From positions 8,338,118 to 8,402,117 of the forward strand of contig NZ_JAIFZO010000002.1 of NCBI RefSeq assembly GCF_026341275.1: DNA of 64,000 bases, given 5' to 3'. A model generated the notes under the pieces. It was not told the origin of the DNA, searched no databases, and was given only the letters and a program-made list of their open reading frames with translations. The translations under genes were made by a program, and so were the position numbers. The DNA is from Streptomyces ortus. Lineage in GTDB: Bacteria > Actinomycetota > Actinomycetes > Streptomycetales > Streptomycetaceae. This document shows positions 42,073 to 50,859 of the stretch, piece after piece; position 1 is the first letter of the stretch, and every line of letters starts with the position of its first letter.

Positions 42073-43707
42073 TCACTGCGGCGGATTTCCGTGCTTGCGC
42101 GACGGCAGCTCGGAGTGCTTGTCCGCCAGCATCGTCAGCGAGCGGATCAGCACCTCGCGGGTGTCGGCCGGATCGATGACGTCGTCCACCAGCCCGCGTT
42201 CGGCCGCGTAGTAGGGGTGCATGAGCTCGGACCTGTAGGCGGCGACCATCTCGGCCCGTACGGCGTCGGGGTCGTCGGCCTGGGCGATCTGCCGGCGGAA
42301 GATGACATTGGCCGCGCCCTCGGCGCCCATCACCGCGATCTCGTTGCTCGGCCAGGCGAAGGTCAGGTCGGCGCCGATGGACCGGGAGTCCATGACGATG
42401 TACGCGCCGCCGTAGGCCTTGCGCAGGATCAGGGAGATACGGGGCACGGTGGCGTTGCAGTAGGCGTACAGCAGCTTGGCGCCGCGCCGGATGATGCCGT
42501 TGTGCTCCTGGTCCACGCCGGGCAGGAACCCCGGTACGTCGAGGAGGGTGACCAGCGGGATGTTGAAGGCGTCGCACATCTGGACGAAGCGCGCACCCTT
42601 TTCCGAGGTGTCGATGTCCAGGACCCCGGCCATGGACCGGGGCTGGTTGGCCACGATCCCCACCACCTGGCCGCCCAGCCGGGCGAGTGCGCAGAGCAGG
42701 TTGCCCGCCCAGTGCTCGTGGACCTCGAAGTACTCGCCGTCGTCGACGATCTCCTTGATGACCTGCCGCATGTCGTAGGGCGTGCCGCCGTCGAGCGGCA
42801 CCAGGTCGGCCAGCGTCGCGCAGCGGCGGTCGGGCGGGTCGACGACGGGCAGGGCCGGTGGATGCTCGCGGTTGTTCTGCGGCAGCATCGACAGCAGATA
42901 GCGCACGTCCTCCAGGCTGGACTGCTCGTCCGCGTGCGCGAAGTGGGCCACGCCCGAGAGGGTGCTGTGCACATCGGCGCCGCCGAGGCCGTTCTGGGTG
43001 ATCTCCTCGCCGGTGACCGCCTTGACGACGTCCGGTCCGGTGATGAACATCTGCGAGGTCTCGCGGACCATGAAGACGAAGTCGGTGAGGGCGGGGCTGT
43101 AGGCCGCGCCGCCCGCGCACGGGCCGAGCATCACGGAGATCTGCGGGATGACGCCGGAGGCGCGGGTGTTGCGCTGGAAGATGCCGCCGTACCCGGCGAG
43201 CGCCGAGACACCCTCCTGGATACGGGCACCCGCGCCGTCGTTGAGCGAGACCAGGGGCGCGCCGGCCGCGATGGCCATGTCCATGATCTTGTGGATCTTC
43301 GCCGCGTGCGCCTCGCCCAGCGCCCCGCCGAAGATACGGAAGTCATGGGCGTACACGAAGACCGTGCGGCCGTTCACCGTGCCCCAGCCGGTCACCACAC
43401 CGTCCGTGTAAGGCCGTTTGGCCTCCAGGCCGAAGCTCGTCGAGCGGTGCCGCCGCAGGGCCTCCACCTCGGTGAACGAGCCCGGGTCGAGCAACAGGTC
43501 GATGCGCTCGCGAACGGTCAGTTTGCCCTTGGCCCGCTGCGCGGCGGTGGACCGTTCGTCCGGTCCGTCCAGCACCGACCGCTTCAGCTCGGTGAGTTCG
43601 GCGACCCGGTTGTGCAGGGTGGCGGGTTCCTCGGCGAGGTGCTCGGCCACCTGCGGGGAGGCCGGAGCGGGGACGGCCGTCCGCTCCGCCTCCGGGGGCG
43701 CGCTCAT
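42073..43707 (-). CDS. acyl-CoA carboxylase beta (carboxyltransferase) subunit
   Basis: About 544 residues, full length for AccB/PccB-type carboxyltransferases. ARIQEGVSALAGYGGIF and AGGAAYSPALTDFVFMV form the first crotonase-like half; GFLPGVDQEHNGIIRRGAK and LRKAYGGAYIVMDSRSIGAD the second. It makes malonyl- or methylmalonyl-CoA with a biotinylated alpha subunit encoded elsewhere. The residue that sets acetyl versus propionyl preference lies in the second-half DVPGFLPG region; I cannot assign it. The start overlaps the previous gene as ATGA. An epsilon subunit is encoded at 52046. Confidence 0.85.
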   Translation of the reverse strand: MSAPPEAERTAVPAPASPQVAEHLAEEPATLHNRVAELTELKRSVLDGPDERSTAAQRAKGKLTVRERIDLLLDPGSFTEVEALRRHRSTSFGLEAKRPYTDGVVTGWGTVNGRTVFVYAHDFRIFGGALGEAHAAKIHKIMDMAIAAGAPLVSLNDGAGARIQEGVSALAGYGGIFQRNTRASGVIPQISVMLGPCAGGAAYSPALTDFVFMVRETSQMFITGPDVVKAVTGEEITQNGLGGADVHSTLSGVAHFAHADEQSSLEDVRYLLSMLPQNNREHPPALPVVDPPDRRCATLADLVPLDGGTPYDMRQVIKEIVDDGEYFEVHEHWAGNLLCALARLGGQVVGIVANQPRSMAGVLDIDTSEKGARFVQMCDAFNIPLVTLLDVPGFLPGVDQEHNGIIRRGAKLLYAYCNATVPRISLILRKAYGGAYIVMDSRSIGADLTFAWPSNEIAVMGAEGAANVIFRRQIAQADDPDAVRAEMVAAYRSELMHPYYAAERGLVDDVIDPADTREVLIRSLTMLADKHSELPSRKHGNPPQ

Positions 43708-44546
43708 CGGCCCCCTCCCAGGACGGCGACGTGCGCGGTGTGCGAACGCGGGTCGGTGTCGCACAGCACGACGGTGCCGAAGCGCTCGCGCCAGTGGGCC
43801 CAGTGCTCCGCCAGCGCCGCCCAGACACTGACGCAGTAACCGCCGGGCGGCACACGGTGGACGTCGACACCGGGCGGCGCGTCCTGCGGATCGGTCCAGG
43901 GGCCCATGACCACCAGCGGGCGCGGCGCGTCCGCGGTCAATTCCGCCAGCCGCGGGCCCAGTTCGCTCGCGTCGGCCAGGCGCAGGACGTCGGAGACCTC
44001 GCCAGAGCCGGATGCGGAGCCGGAGCCGGAGCTGGAGCCCGAGCCGCGCTCGAAGAGCAGGAGCACACCGCAGTCCCGCACCGGGACGCCGTCGTGGACC
44101 ACCGGGTCGTGGGCGGGCAGTGTGGTCTGCTCCAGCACCGCCAGCGCGAACGCCGCCGACCGGCCGGTCTTCTCGTGCGCGGCGCCGATGCGCAGCGCGG
44201 TGAACGCGGCACCGAGCCCCTGCTCGGTCACCGAGAAGCACTGGTCCGCCCGGCCGCCGGTGATCAGCCCGAGATGGGCGGAGACCGCGCGGACCGGGTT
44301 GACGTCGGGGAGGGCCGCGGCCAGCACGACCAGGTCGGGGACCACGACGCCGGCGGGGAGCCGCTGGACGAGCAGGTCCACCGTCCGGGTGTGGTCGGCC
44401 TGCGCGCCCGAGCGCAGCAGTTCCTCGTCCATCTTGCCGCCGAAGAGTTCGACCAGGTCGCGGTTGTAGCGCAGGACCGTCTCGTCGGGCTCGTAGGTGT
44501 TGCCGGGCGGTGTCACCACGGCACCGGCGCTCAGTCGCAGAGGCAT
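43704..44546 (-). CDS. KASIII-like protein lacking the catalytic Cys
   Basis: About 280 residues. Weak thiolase-fold features: PAGVVVPDLVVLAAALPDV, CFSVTEQGLGAAFTALRIG where KASIII has Cys-x-Gly, and CGVLLLFERG. No Cys stands at the nucleophile position, and the usual late Asn-His region is not evident. A Gly-Ser linker (GSGSSSGSGSASGSG) splits the chain. It is probably a non-catalytic partner of the KASIII encoded just upstream, 2 bases away. Paired KASIII-like proteins occur in asukamycin-type polyene pathways. Identity is an inference from weak similarity and context. Confidence 0.55.
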   Translation of the reverse strand: MPLRLSAGAVVTPPGNTYEPDETVLRYNRDLVELFGGKMDEELLRSGAQADHTRTVDLLVQRLPAGVVVPDLVVLAAALPDVNPVRAVSAHLGLITGGRADQCFSVTEQGLGAAFTALRIGAAHEKTGRSAAFALAVLEQTTLPAHDPVVHDGVPVRDCGVLLLFERGSGSSSGSGSASGSGEVSDVLRLADASELGPRLAELTADAPRPLVVMGPWTDPQDAPPGVDVHRVPPGGYCVSVWAALAEHWAHWRERFGTVVLCDTDPRSHTAHVAVLGGGR

Positions 44547-44548
44547 GG

Positions 44549-45562
44549 TCAGCGGCCTTCCGTTCCCGTTGTCGTAGCCGCCAGGACGCGGGAGCCGGCC
44601 GGCCCCGTGGCGTCCTGTGCCGCGGCGGTGAAGACCATGGCCGTGAACGTGGAGCCGATCCCGGTGGCGAGGAACAGGTAGTTGCGGCCGGGCACCAGAC
44701 GGCCCTCCTCGCGCAGGGTCACGTAGTTCACCATCAGGTCCGCCGTCAGGCAGTGGCTGTAGCGGGCGAGGTTCTCCAGGTAGAGCTTGTCCGGCGGCCA
44801 CCCGAGGTCCTGGACGATCTGGCCCCAGAACGTCCGGTTGGGGTGGGTGGGGATCACGATGTCGATGTCGTCGAAGGTGCAGCCCGCCGCCGCCACCGCC
44901 TCCTCGATGAGTTCGCCCATCACCCTCGGCCGGTCGGCGCCGGCGTCGCGGTGTTCCTCCGCGGTCATCTGGACGCCCGCGGCGTACTCGCCGAAGGTGC
45001 GCACCGCGAACGAGCGGACCGGGTCGCCGGGGCCGTTCCAGGACAGCAGGCAGGCGCCCGCCGCCTCGCCGATGACGCACGAGTTGAAGATGATCTGCAG
45101 GTCGCGGGTGAAGATCTTCTCGCCCGTCAGCACCAGCGCCTTCGCCTCCGGATCGCCGTCGGCCTGCAGCAGCCGCCCGGCTACGTCGATGGCCGAGACC
45201 GTGCCCGCGCAGTTCTGCTGGGTGAGCGCGAACGCCGTGGCGTGCCCCAGTCCCAGCATCGTGAGCATCTCCTGCACCGGGTCCACCGTGGAGGGACCGG
45301 CGTGCGGGACGGCGTGCGGGTACACCACGTACTTCACCGAGCGCGGGTCGACGTCCGCGAGGATCTTCCGCGCGGGTGGCAGCACCAGGTCGTACAGGCT
45401 GAGGTCGGGGTCGTAGCGGAGGGTGTCGAGGCCGTGGATGCTGCGGAACAAGTGGGTCTGCGCCGGGCTCAGACCGAAGGCCTCGGCCCGCTCCTCGACG
45501 GTGGTTTCGCGTTCCGGCAGGAATATCTCGACGGCGTCCAGGGTGAGCGTGCCGCTCAGCAT
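44549..45562 (-). CDS. KASIII-type 3-oxoacyl-ACP synthase (initiation)
   Basis: About 337 residues. Catalytic Cys118 in TQQNCAGTVSA, His in IPTHPNRTFW and Asn in ENLARYSH are consistent with the KASIII triad; ATGIGSTFTAMVF closes the fold. It should condense an acyl-CoA starter with malonyl-ACP and start chain growth for the second PKS set. GAGAGGAA precedes the ATG at 45562. It lies between the deoxysugar genes and the carboxylase unit, 11 bases after the 2,3-dehydratase stop. Confidence 0.8.
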   Translation of the reverse strand: MLSGTLTLDAVEIFLPERETTVEERAEAFGLSPAQTHLFRSIHGLDTLRYDPDLSLYDLVLPPARKILADVDPRSVKYVVYPHAVPHAGPSTVDPVQEMLTMLGLGHATAFALTQQNCAGTVSAIDVAGRLLQADGDPEAKALVLTGEKIFTRDLQIIFNSCVIGEAAGACLLSWNGPGDPVRSFAVRTFGEYAAGVQMTAEEHRDAGADRPRVMGELIEEAVAAAGCTFDDIDIVIPTHPNRTFWGQIVQDLGWPPDKLYLENLARYSHCLTADLMVNYVTLREEGRLVPGRNYLFLATGIGSTFTAMVFTAAAQDATGPAGSRVLAATTTGTEGR

Positions 45563-45573
45563 GACGGTTCCTC

Positions 45574-46962
45574 TCAGGTTTCCATGGCGTACAGGCAGGC
45601 CAGCAGCGTGCGTGCCTGCACGTTGATGTAGTGGGCGTGCCGGACCAGCCAGGTGAGCTGCCCCGCGCTCACCCACCGGTAGCCCTCCGGCGGGGTCGTC
45701 GGGGCCTCCTCCTCGTCCGCCTCCACCACCAGATAGCGGCTCTCGGCGTTGAGGAAGCGACCGCCCTCCTCCGAGTGCACGGCCTCGTAGCGGATCCGGT
45801 CCGGCTTCGCGGCCAGCACGGTGGACAGGAAGCGCGGCTGCCGGTCGGGCGGCAGATGGGCGAAGTTGCCCGGCACGCACTGCACGGTGGGCCCCAGTTC
45901 GAGGGTGTCGAGGAAGCCGCCCTCCACCCGCGCGTGGACCAGGTAGTGCGGCACCCCGCCGATGCGCCGGGTCAGGAACGCGGTGACGCCCAGTCCCCGT
46001 GGCTCGAACAGGGGCTGCGTCCACGAGGTGACCTCGCGGCTGCCTGCCCGTACCCTCACCGCGATCACGTCGAAGTACCGGTCGTGCTCGTGCCGGATGC
46101 GGTGCTCCTCACGGATCCAGCCGCGTACCTGGGCCAGCGGCATCAGCTCGGTCCGTACGTCGTGCCGGGAGCGCTCGCCGGTGATCCAGGACAGCACCTC
46201 GGTGTCCGGGTGCAGGGCGCCCGGCGCGGCGTCCGGGAACGGCAGGCAGGACAGTACGGTCCGGGCGTCCATGTTGACGACGTTGTCCCACCGCAGCAGG
46301 GCATGGATCTGACCCAGCGTCAGCCAGCAGAAGTCGTCGTGCGTCTCCACCTCGCCGTCGGTCTCGACGATGAGGTTGCGGTTGGCCTTGCGGTAGAACC
46401 ACGAGCCGTGCTCCGACTGGAGGGTGTCGGCGACCACCCGCTCGGGCCGGACGAAGTGCTCCAAGTACCGTACGGGCGCGCCCTGGTGGACCCGGGTGTA
46501 GTTGCTGCGGGTGGCCTGCACGGTCGGTGACAGCTGGAGCAGGTTGCGGTTGCCCGGCTCCATCTTGGCCTGCATCAGGAAGTGCAGCACCCCGCCGAAC
46601 TCCTTGGCGAGGATGCCCAGGATGCCGACCTCGGGCTGTTCGATGACGGGCTGCTCCCACTCGGTGGCGGGGTCGCCCTCGATGCGCGCCCGCAGTCCGC
46701 GGACCGTGAAGAACCGGCCCGTGCGGTGGCCCAGTTCGCCCGTTTCGGGGTGGAAGGACCAGGCGTCCAGCCCGGCGAACGGGATCCGCTCCACCTCGAA
46801 GCGGTGCGCCCGGTCGCGGTCGGCGAGCCAGCCGTGGACGTCCTCGATCCGCAGGTGTGCGCCCGCCGTGGTGGCCGCGGACAGGGCGAGCCGGCCGGGC
46901 AGTTCGGCGTTCCCTCTCGGGCGCGGTGGTACGAGCACGGGGCTCGCGGCATGGCTGGTCAT
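45574..46962 (-). CDS. NDP-hexose 2,3-dehydratase
   Basis: About 462 residues with the internal duplication typical of the family: FGGVLHFLMQAKMEPGNRNLLQ-type and GGVPHYLVHARVEGGFLDTLELG, and twice a ...RWDNVVNMDARTVLSCLPF / VRHAHYINVQARTLLACLY motif. It removes the C2 hydroxyl of NDP-4-keto-6-deoxyglucose, the entry to 2,6-dideoxysugars. The product is unstable and is reduced by a 3-ketoreductase (48737). ATG 46962 lies 10 bases from the stop of the 4-ketoreductase gene. Confidence 0.9.
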   Translation of the reverse strand: MTSHAASPVLVPPRPRGNAELPGRLALSAATTAGAHLRIEDVHGWLADRDRAHRFEVERIPFAGLDAWSFHPETGELGHRTGRFFTVRGLRARIEGDPATEWEQPVIEQPEVGILGILAKEFGGVLHFLMQAKMEPGNRNLLQLSPTVQATRSNYTRVHQGAPVRYLEHFVRPERVVADTLQSEHGSWFYRKANRNLIVETDGEVETHDDFCWLTLGQIHALLRWDNVVNMDARTVLSCLPFPDAAPGALHPDTEVLSWITGERSRHDVRTELMPLAQVRGWIREEHRIRHEHDRYFDVIAVRVRAGSREVTSWTQPLFEPRGLGVTAFLTRRIGGVPHYLVHARVEGGFLDTLELGPTVQCVPGNFAHLPPDRQPRFLSTVLAAKPDRIRYEAVHSEEGGRFLNAESRYLVVEADEEEAPTTPPEGYRWVSAGQLTWLVRHAHYINVQARTLLACLYAMET

Positions 46963-46971
46963 GGATGGTTG

Positions 46972-47760
46972 CTACCTCTCGGCTCGGTGGGGCGACGTGT
47001 CCAGGGAGGCGGCGTACGCGTCCAGCACCCCGCGGTGGTAGCCGGGTCCGAAGCCCAGGCCGGCCACCTCGGGCACCAGCGCGCGCAGCCTCTCAACACT
47101 GACCGTGCAGCCGGAACCGGTGTCCCGGAACTCCCGCCGGCAGTCCAGCCCCAGCACGCGCTCCAGGTGGTCGACGATGTCCGCGACGGGCACGGCCGCG
47201 CCCGAGGCCACGTTGACGACCGTGCCGCGCAGGTCCAGCGCGAGGAGCCGGTCCACGACGGTGACCACGTCGGCCACACCGATCAGGTCCCGGGTGGCCC
47301 GCAGATGGATCTGGACCAGGCCCTCGCGCAGCTGGCGCACCAGGGTGGGCAGCAGTTGGTGGGACGGCTGGCGCGGGCCCACGACATGGCTGAGCCGCAG
47401 GATCAGATGGTCGGCGCCGGACGTGCGCAGCCGCTGCTCCAGGGCGAGTTTGTGCCGCGCGTAGGGCGTGCCCGGGACGACCTGGTCGTCCTCCCGGCCG
47501 GGGCCGGCGAGGCCGCCGTACATGCCGGTGGAGGAGGTCGAGAAGAACAGCAGGCGCCGGCCCTCGGCCCGGCACGCCTCGATGGTGTCGTCCAGGAGCG
47601 CGGCCTCCCGGGCGAACAGTTCCGGTGCCGTGGTGCTCGCCAGGGAGACCCCGGCGGCCAGGATCACGGTGTCCGGGTGCCGTTCGGCGACCGGGGCCAG
47701 GCTGTGGGCCAGGAAGCCCCGGCCCACCACCGTGGCCGCGGTGGCCCGGCGCGTACTCAT
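46972..47760 (-). CDS. NDP-hexose 4-ketoreductase (NAD-dependent epimerase/dehydratase family)
   Basis: About 262 residues, extended SDR. The dinucleotide site is unusual, TVVGRGFLAHSL, and the active-site region shows STSSTGMYGG and the Tyr-x3-Lys in TPYARHKLALEQ. VVGPRQPSHQLLPTLV and VADVVTVVDRLL follow the family. In a deoxysugar set with 2,3-dehydratase and 3-ketoreductase it most likely makes the last 4-keto reduction, fixing the C4 hydroxyl. It overlaps the 4,6-dehydratase stop as ATGA. Confidence 0.75.
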   Translation of the reverse strand: MSTRRATAATVVGRGFLAHSLAPVAERHPDTVILAAGVSLASTTAPELFAREAALLDDTIEACRAEGRRLLFFSTSSTGMYGGLAGPGREDDQVVPGTPYARHKLALEQRLRTSGADHLILRLSHVVGPRQPSHQLLPTLVRQLREGLVQIHLRATRDLIGVADVVTVVDRLLALDLRGTVVNVASGAAVPVADIVDHLERVLGLDCRREFRDTGSGCTVSVERLRALVPEVAGLGFGPGYHRGVLDAYAASLDTSPHRAER

Positions 47761-48740
47761 GAGCTCTGCCTCGCGCGTTCCTTCGTGGCCTTCCACCAGT
47801 CCGGGTTGTCGCCGTACCAGGCGATGGTGGCGGCGAGGCCCTCGTCGAGGCCGATGGCCGGCTCGAAGCCCAGCTCGTCGCGGATCTTGCCAGCGTCGAG
47901 CGCGTACCGCAGGTCGTGGCCCTTGCGGTCGGCGACCCGGGTGATCATCGACCGGTCCGCGCCGCACAGGGCGAGCAGCCGCTCGGTGAGTTCCAGGTTG
48001 GTCAGCTCGTGGCCGCCGCCGATGTTGTAGACCTCCCCGGCCCCGCCTCCGGTCAGCACCAGGTGCAGGGCACGGCAGTGGTCCGCCACGTGCAGCCACT
48101 CGCGCACGTTGGCGCCGTCGCCGTACAGCGGCACCGGCCTGCCCTCCAGCAGGTTGGTCGCGAACAGCGGGATGACCTTCTCCGGGTGCTGGTGGGGGCC
48201 GTAGTTGTTGGAGCAGCGGGTGACGGACACATGCAGCCCGTGGGTGCGCCAGGCGGCGCGCGCCATCAGGTCGGAGGCCGCCTTGGACGCCGCATAGGGG
48301 GAGTTGGGCAGCAGCGGGCTCCGCTCGGTCCAGGAGCCCTCGGCGATGGAGCCGTACACCTCGTCCGTGGAGACGTGCAGCATCCGCGGCACCCCCGTGG
48401 CGCGGCAGGCGTCGAGGAGGTTCTGGGTGCCGGTCACGTTCGTACGGACGAACTCCGCGGCGGACACCAGCGAGCGGTCCACGTGCGACTCCGCCGCGAA
48501 GTGCGCCACCGCGTCGTGACCGGGCAGCACCTCCAGCAGGAGCGGCAGGTCGCAGATGTCGCCCTCGACGAAGTCCAGCCGGTCGTGGCGGGCCGGCAGG
48601 TTCGCGCGGTTGCCCGCGTAGGTCAGGCTGTCGACGACCGTGACACGGACGTCCGCGGTGCCCGGGTAGGCGCCGTCCAGGAGGGCGCGGACGTAGGCCG
48701 AGCCGATGAAGCCCGCCCCGCCCGTGACGAGGATCCTCAT
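47757..48740 (-). CDS. rfbB: dTDP-glucose 4,6-dehydratase
   Basis: About 327 residues. NAD site LVTGGAGFIGSAYV (residues ~4-17), HFAAESHVDRS, the catalytic STDEVYGS (Thr-Asp-Glu) and Tyr-x3-Lys in SPYAASKAASD, then CSNNYGPHQHPEKVIPLF. All family motifs are present. It converts dTDP-glucose to dTDP-4-keto-6-deoxyglucose. Both ends overlap neighbours by ATGA, so the sugar genes are translated as a chain. Confidence 0.95.
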   Translation of the reverse strand: MRILVTGGAGFIGSAYVRALLDGAYPGTADVRVTVVDSLTYAGNRANLPARHDRLDFVEGDICDLPLLLEVLPGHDAVAHFAAESHVDRSLVSAAEFVRTNVTGTQNLLDACRATGVPRMLHVSTDEVYGSIAEGSWTERSPLLPNSPYAASKAASDLMARAAWRTHGLHVSVTRCSNNYGPHQHPEKVIPLFATNLLEGRPVPLYGDGANVREWLHVADHCRALHLVLTGGGAGEVYNIGGGHELTNLELTERLLALCGADRSMITRVADRKGHDLRYALDAGKIRDELGFEPAIGLDEGLAATIAWYGDNPDWWKATKERARQSS

Positions 48741-49789
48741 GAGTACTCCGTTGTGGATGGGGGCGCGAAGGTCCGCGCGAGGTCGCGGCCCGCGCCGCAC
48801 AGCACGTCGGCGAGCAGGTCCGCCTGGCGCAGGCTCGCCTCCTCGGACCGGTCGACGGCGGCCGTACCGGCGGTGCCGGACGGGCCGTCGGGGGCCGCCG
48901 CGCGCACGGCCCGGGCGAACGCGCGGACCGTGCCCGCCACCTGGTCGTGCGCGGCGACGGTCGACTCGCGGGTCGTCGTCCCCCGGTCGAGGCGCAGCAC
49001 CGCGGGCCGGTCGGCGGGCGGGGTGAAGGCGTGGTCGACCGTGATCCGCCCCTCGCTGCCGCGCAGTTCGTAGGAGGAGCGGTAGGCGTGGTCCATGCCG
49101 AAGTCCAGGTGGGCGCCGACCCCCTCCGGGGTGCGCACCAGCACGCTGCCCGCGATGTCCACGCCCCGCCCGTCCCGTCCCCCGGTGAGGACGGCACCGG
49201 CCACGCGCAGGCCGGCGCCCAGGAAGTGGACGGCGGCCCGCACCGGATACACGCCCACGTCCCACAGCGCCCCGCCGCCCAGCGCCGGATCGAGCCTGAT
49301 GTCACCTTCGGGGCGGCGCGGCACGGTGAACGACGCGTGGAAGGAGCGCAGTTCGCCGATCGCGCCGTCGGCCAGCAGGCGCCGTACGGCCGCGTGCTGC
49401 GGATGGTGGACGAACATCACGTTCTCGCGCAGCACCAGCCCCCGGGCGCGGGCCAGGGCGAACAACTGCCGGCTGCGGTCCGGGTCGGTGGTGAGGGGCT
49501 TCTCCGCGAGCACGTGCTTGCCCGCGAGCAGTGCGGCCTCCACCCACTCGGCGTGCAGCGCCACGGGCAGCGGCACGTACACCGCCTCGACCTCGGGCAG
49601 CGCGAGCAGCGGCGCGTAACCGGTCACCGCCCGGCAGCCGTACGGCAGGGCGGTGCGGGCCGCCTTGCCGGCGTCCCGGCTGGCGACGGCGGTGAGGACG
49701 GTGTCCCCGGCGCCCGCGAGGGCGGGCAGCATCCGGCGGCGCGCGATGTCGGCGCAGCCGAGGACACCGATCCGGACGGGATCACGCAC
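48737..49789 (-). CDS. NDP-hexose 3-ketoreductase (Gfo/Idh/MocA family)
   Basis: About 350 residues. NADP site IGVLGCADIARRRMLPAL (~residues 7-24), the family EKP motif in HVLAEKPLTTD, and ENVMFVHHPQH with GGGALWDVGVYPV in the substrate domain. It reduces the 3-keto group left by the 2,3-dehydratase; the stereochemistry (olivose or boivinose type) is not readable directly. GTG 49789 lies 2 bases after the thymidylyltransferase stop. Confidence 0.85.
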   Translation of the reverse strand: MRDPVRIGVLGCADIARRRMLPALAGAGDTVLTAVASRDAGKAARTALPYGCRAVTGYAPLLALPEVEAVYVPLPVALHAEWVEAALLAGKHVLAEKPLTTDPDRSRQLFALARARGLVLRENVMFVHHPQHAAVRRLLADGAIGELRSFHASFTVPRRPEGDIRLDPALGGGALWDVGVYPVRAAVHFLGAGLRVAGAVLTGGRDGRGVDIAGSVLVRTPEGVGAHLDFGMDHAYRSSYELRGSEGRITVDHAFTPPADRPAVLRLDRGTTTRESTVAAHDQVAGTVRAFARAVRAAAPDGPSGTAGTAAVDRSEEASLRQADLLADVLCGAGRDLARTFAPPSTTEYS

Positions 49790-49791
49790 GG

Positions 49792-50859
49792 CTACCCCGC
49801 CACCTGTACGCGGCTGTGGTCGCCGATCACCAGCCGCTGGCGGCCACTGTCGTCGGTCACCGGGCCGACCACGGCGGAGCGCCCGATGACGGAGCCGTGC
49901 AGCCGGCCGGCCCGGTGGATCTCGGCGCCGTCCAGCACGATCGAGTAGTCCAGGCGCGAGTCCCGCAGGACACAGTCCCGGCCGACCGAGGTGTGCGGAC
50001 CGATCGTGCAGTCCTCCACCGTGCTGCCCGCCCCGATGATCGCCGGACCCTCGATCCGGGAGCGCACCACCCGGGCGCCCGGCTCCACGACGACCGCGCC
50101 GCTCAGCGCCGCCGGGTCGTCCACGTCGCCGTCGATCCGGCGGGCCATGCCGTCCAGCAGCTTGCGGTTGCACTCCAGCACGTCGTCGATCCGGCCGGTG
50201 TCCTTCCAGTAGCCGTGGTACTGACTGGCCCGGACCTCGGCGCCGTCCGTGACCAGCCACTGGATGGCGTCGGTGATCTCCAGCTCGCCGCGGGCGCTGG
50301 CCTCGATGGAGTCGATCGCGCGGTGGATCTCCGGGGTGAAGAAGTACACGCCGGTCAGGGCGAGTTCGCTGCGCGCGTCCTTGGGCTTCTCCACCAGTCG
50401 GCGCACGGTGCCGTCCGGGTCCATCTCCACCACGCCGAACGCGGACGGGTCCGCGACCTTGTGCACGATCACATGCGCCGGGGGGCGGGTGCGCGCGAAC
50501 TCCTCGGCCGCCTCGGTGACCCCTTCGACCAGCATGCAGTCGCCGAGGTACATCACGAAGTCGTCGTCGCCGAGGAAGTCCCGGGCGACGGACACACAGT
50601 GGGCGAGCCCGAGCGGGGAGTCCTGCCGCAGGTAGGTCAGCCGGGCGCCCAGCCGGGAGCCGTCGCCGAGCACCGCGGTGATCTCCGACTCCCAGCCGCC
50701 GACGATGACGCCGATGTCGGTGACCCCCGTGGCGACGATGTTGTCCAGGACGTGTTCGAGCACCGGCTTGTTGGCGACCGGGATGAGCTGCTTGGGCATG
50801 GAGTGGCTGAACGGCCGCAGGCGGGTGCCCGCCCCGCCCGACAGCACCAGGGCTTTCAT
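49792..50859 (-). CDS. glucose-1-phosphate thymidylyltransferase, long type
   Basis: About 355 residues. The nucleotide loop LVLSGGAGTRLRPFSHSMPK (residues ~4-23) is at the N-terminus. YLGDCMLVEGV and LVEKPKDARSELALTGVYFF follow. The last ~110 residues form a left-handed beta-helix (AIIGAGSTVEDCTIGPHTSVG), as in StrD/LanG-type enzymes of secondary metabolism, unlike the short RmlA of primary metabolism. It makes dTDP-glucose for the pathway. It overlaps the glycosyltransferase stop by ATGA. Confidence 0.9.
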   Translation of the reverse strand: MKALVLSGGAGTRLRPFSHSMPKQLIPVANKPVLEHVLDNIVATGVTDIGVIVGGWESEITAVLGDGSRLGARLTYLRQDSPLGLAHCVSVARDFLGDDDFVMYLGDCMLVEGVTEAAEEFARTRPPAHVIVHKVADPSAFGVVEMDPDGTVRRLVEKPKDARSELALTGVYFFTPEIHRAIDSIEASARGELEITDAIQWLVTDGAEVRASQYHGYWKDTGRIDDVLECNRKLLDGMARRIDGDVDDPAALSGAVVVEPGARVVRSRIEGPAIIGAGSTVEDCTIGPHTSVGRDCVLRDSRLDYSIVLDGAEIHRAGRLHGSVIGRSAVVGPVTDDSGRQRLVIGDHSRVQVAG

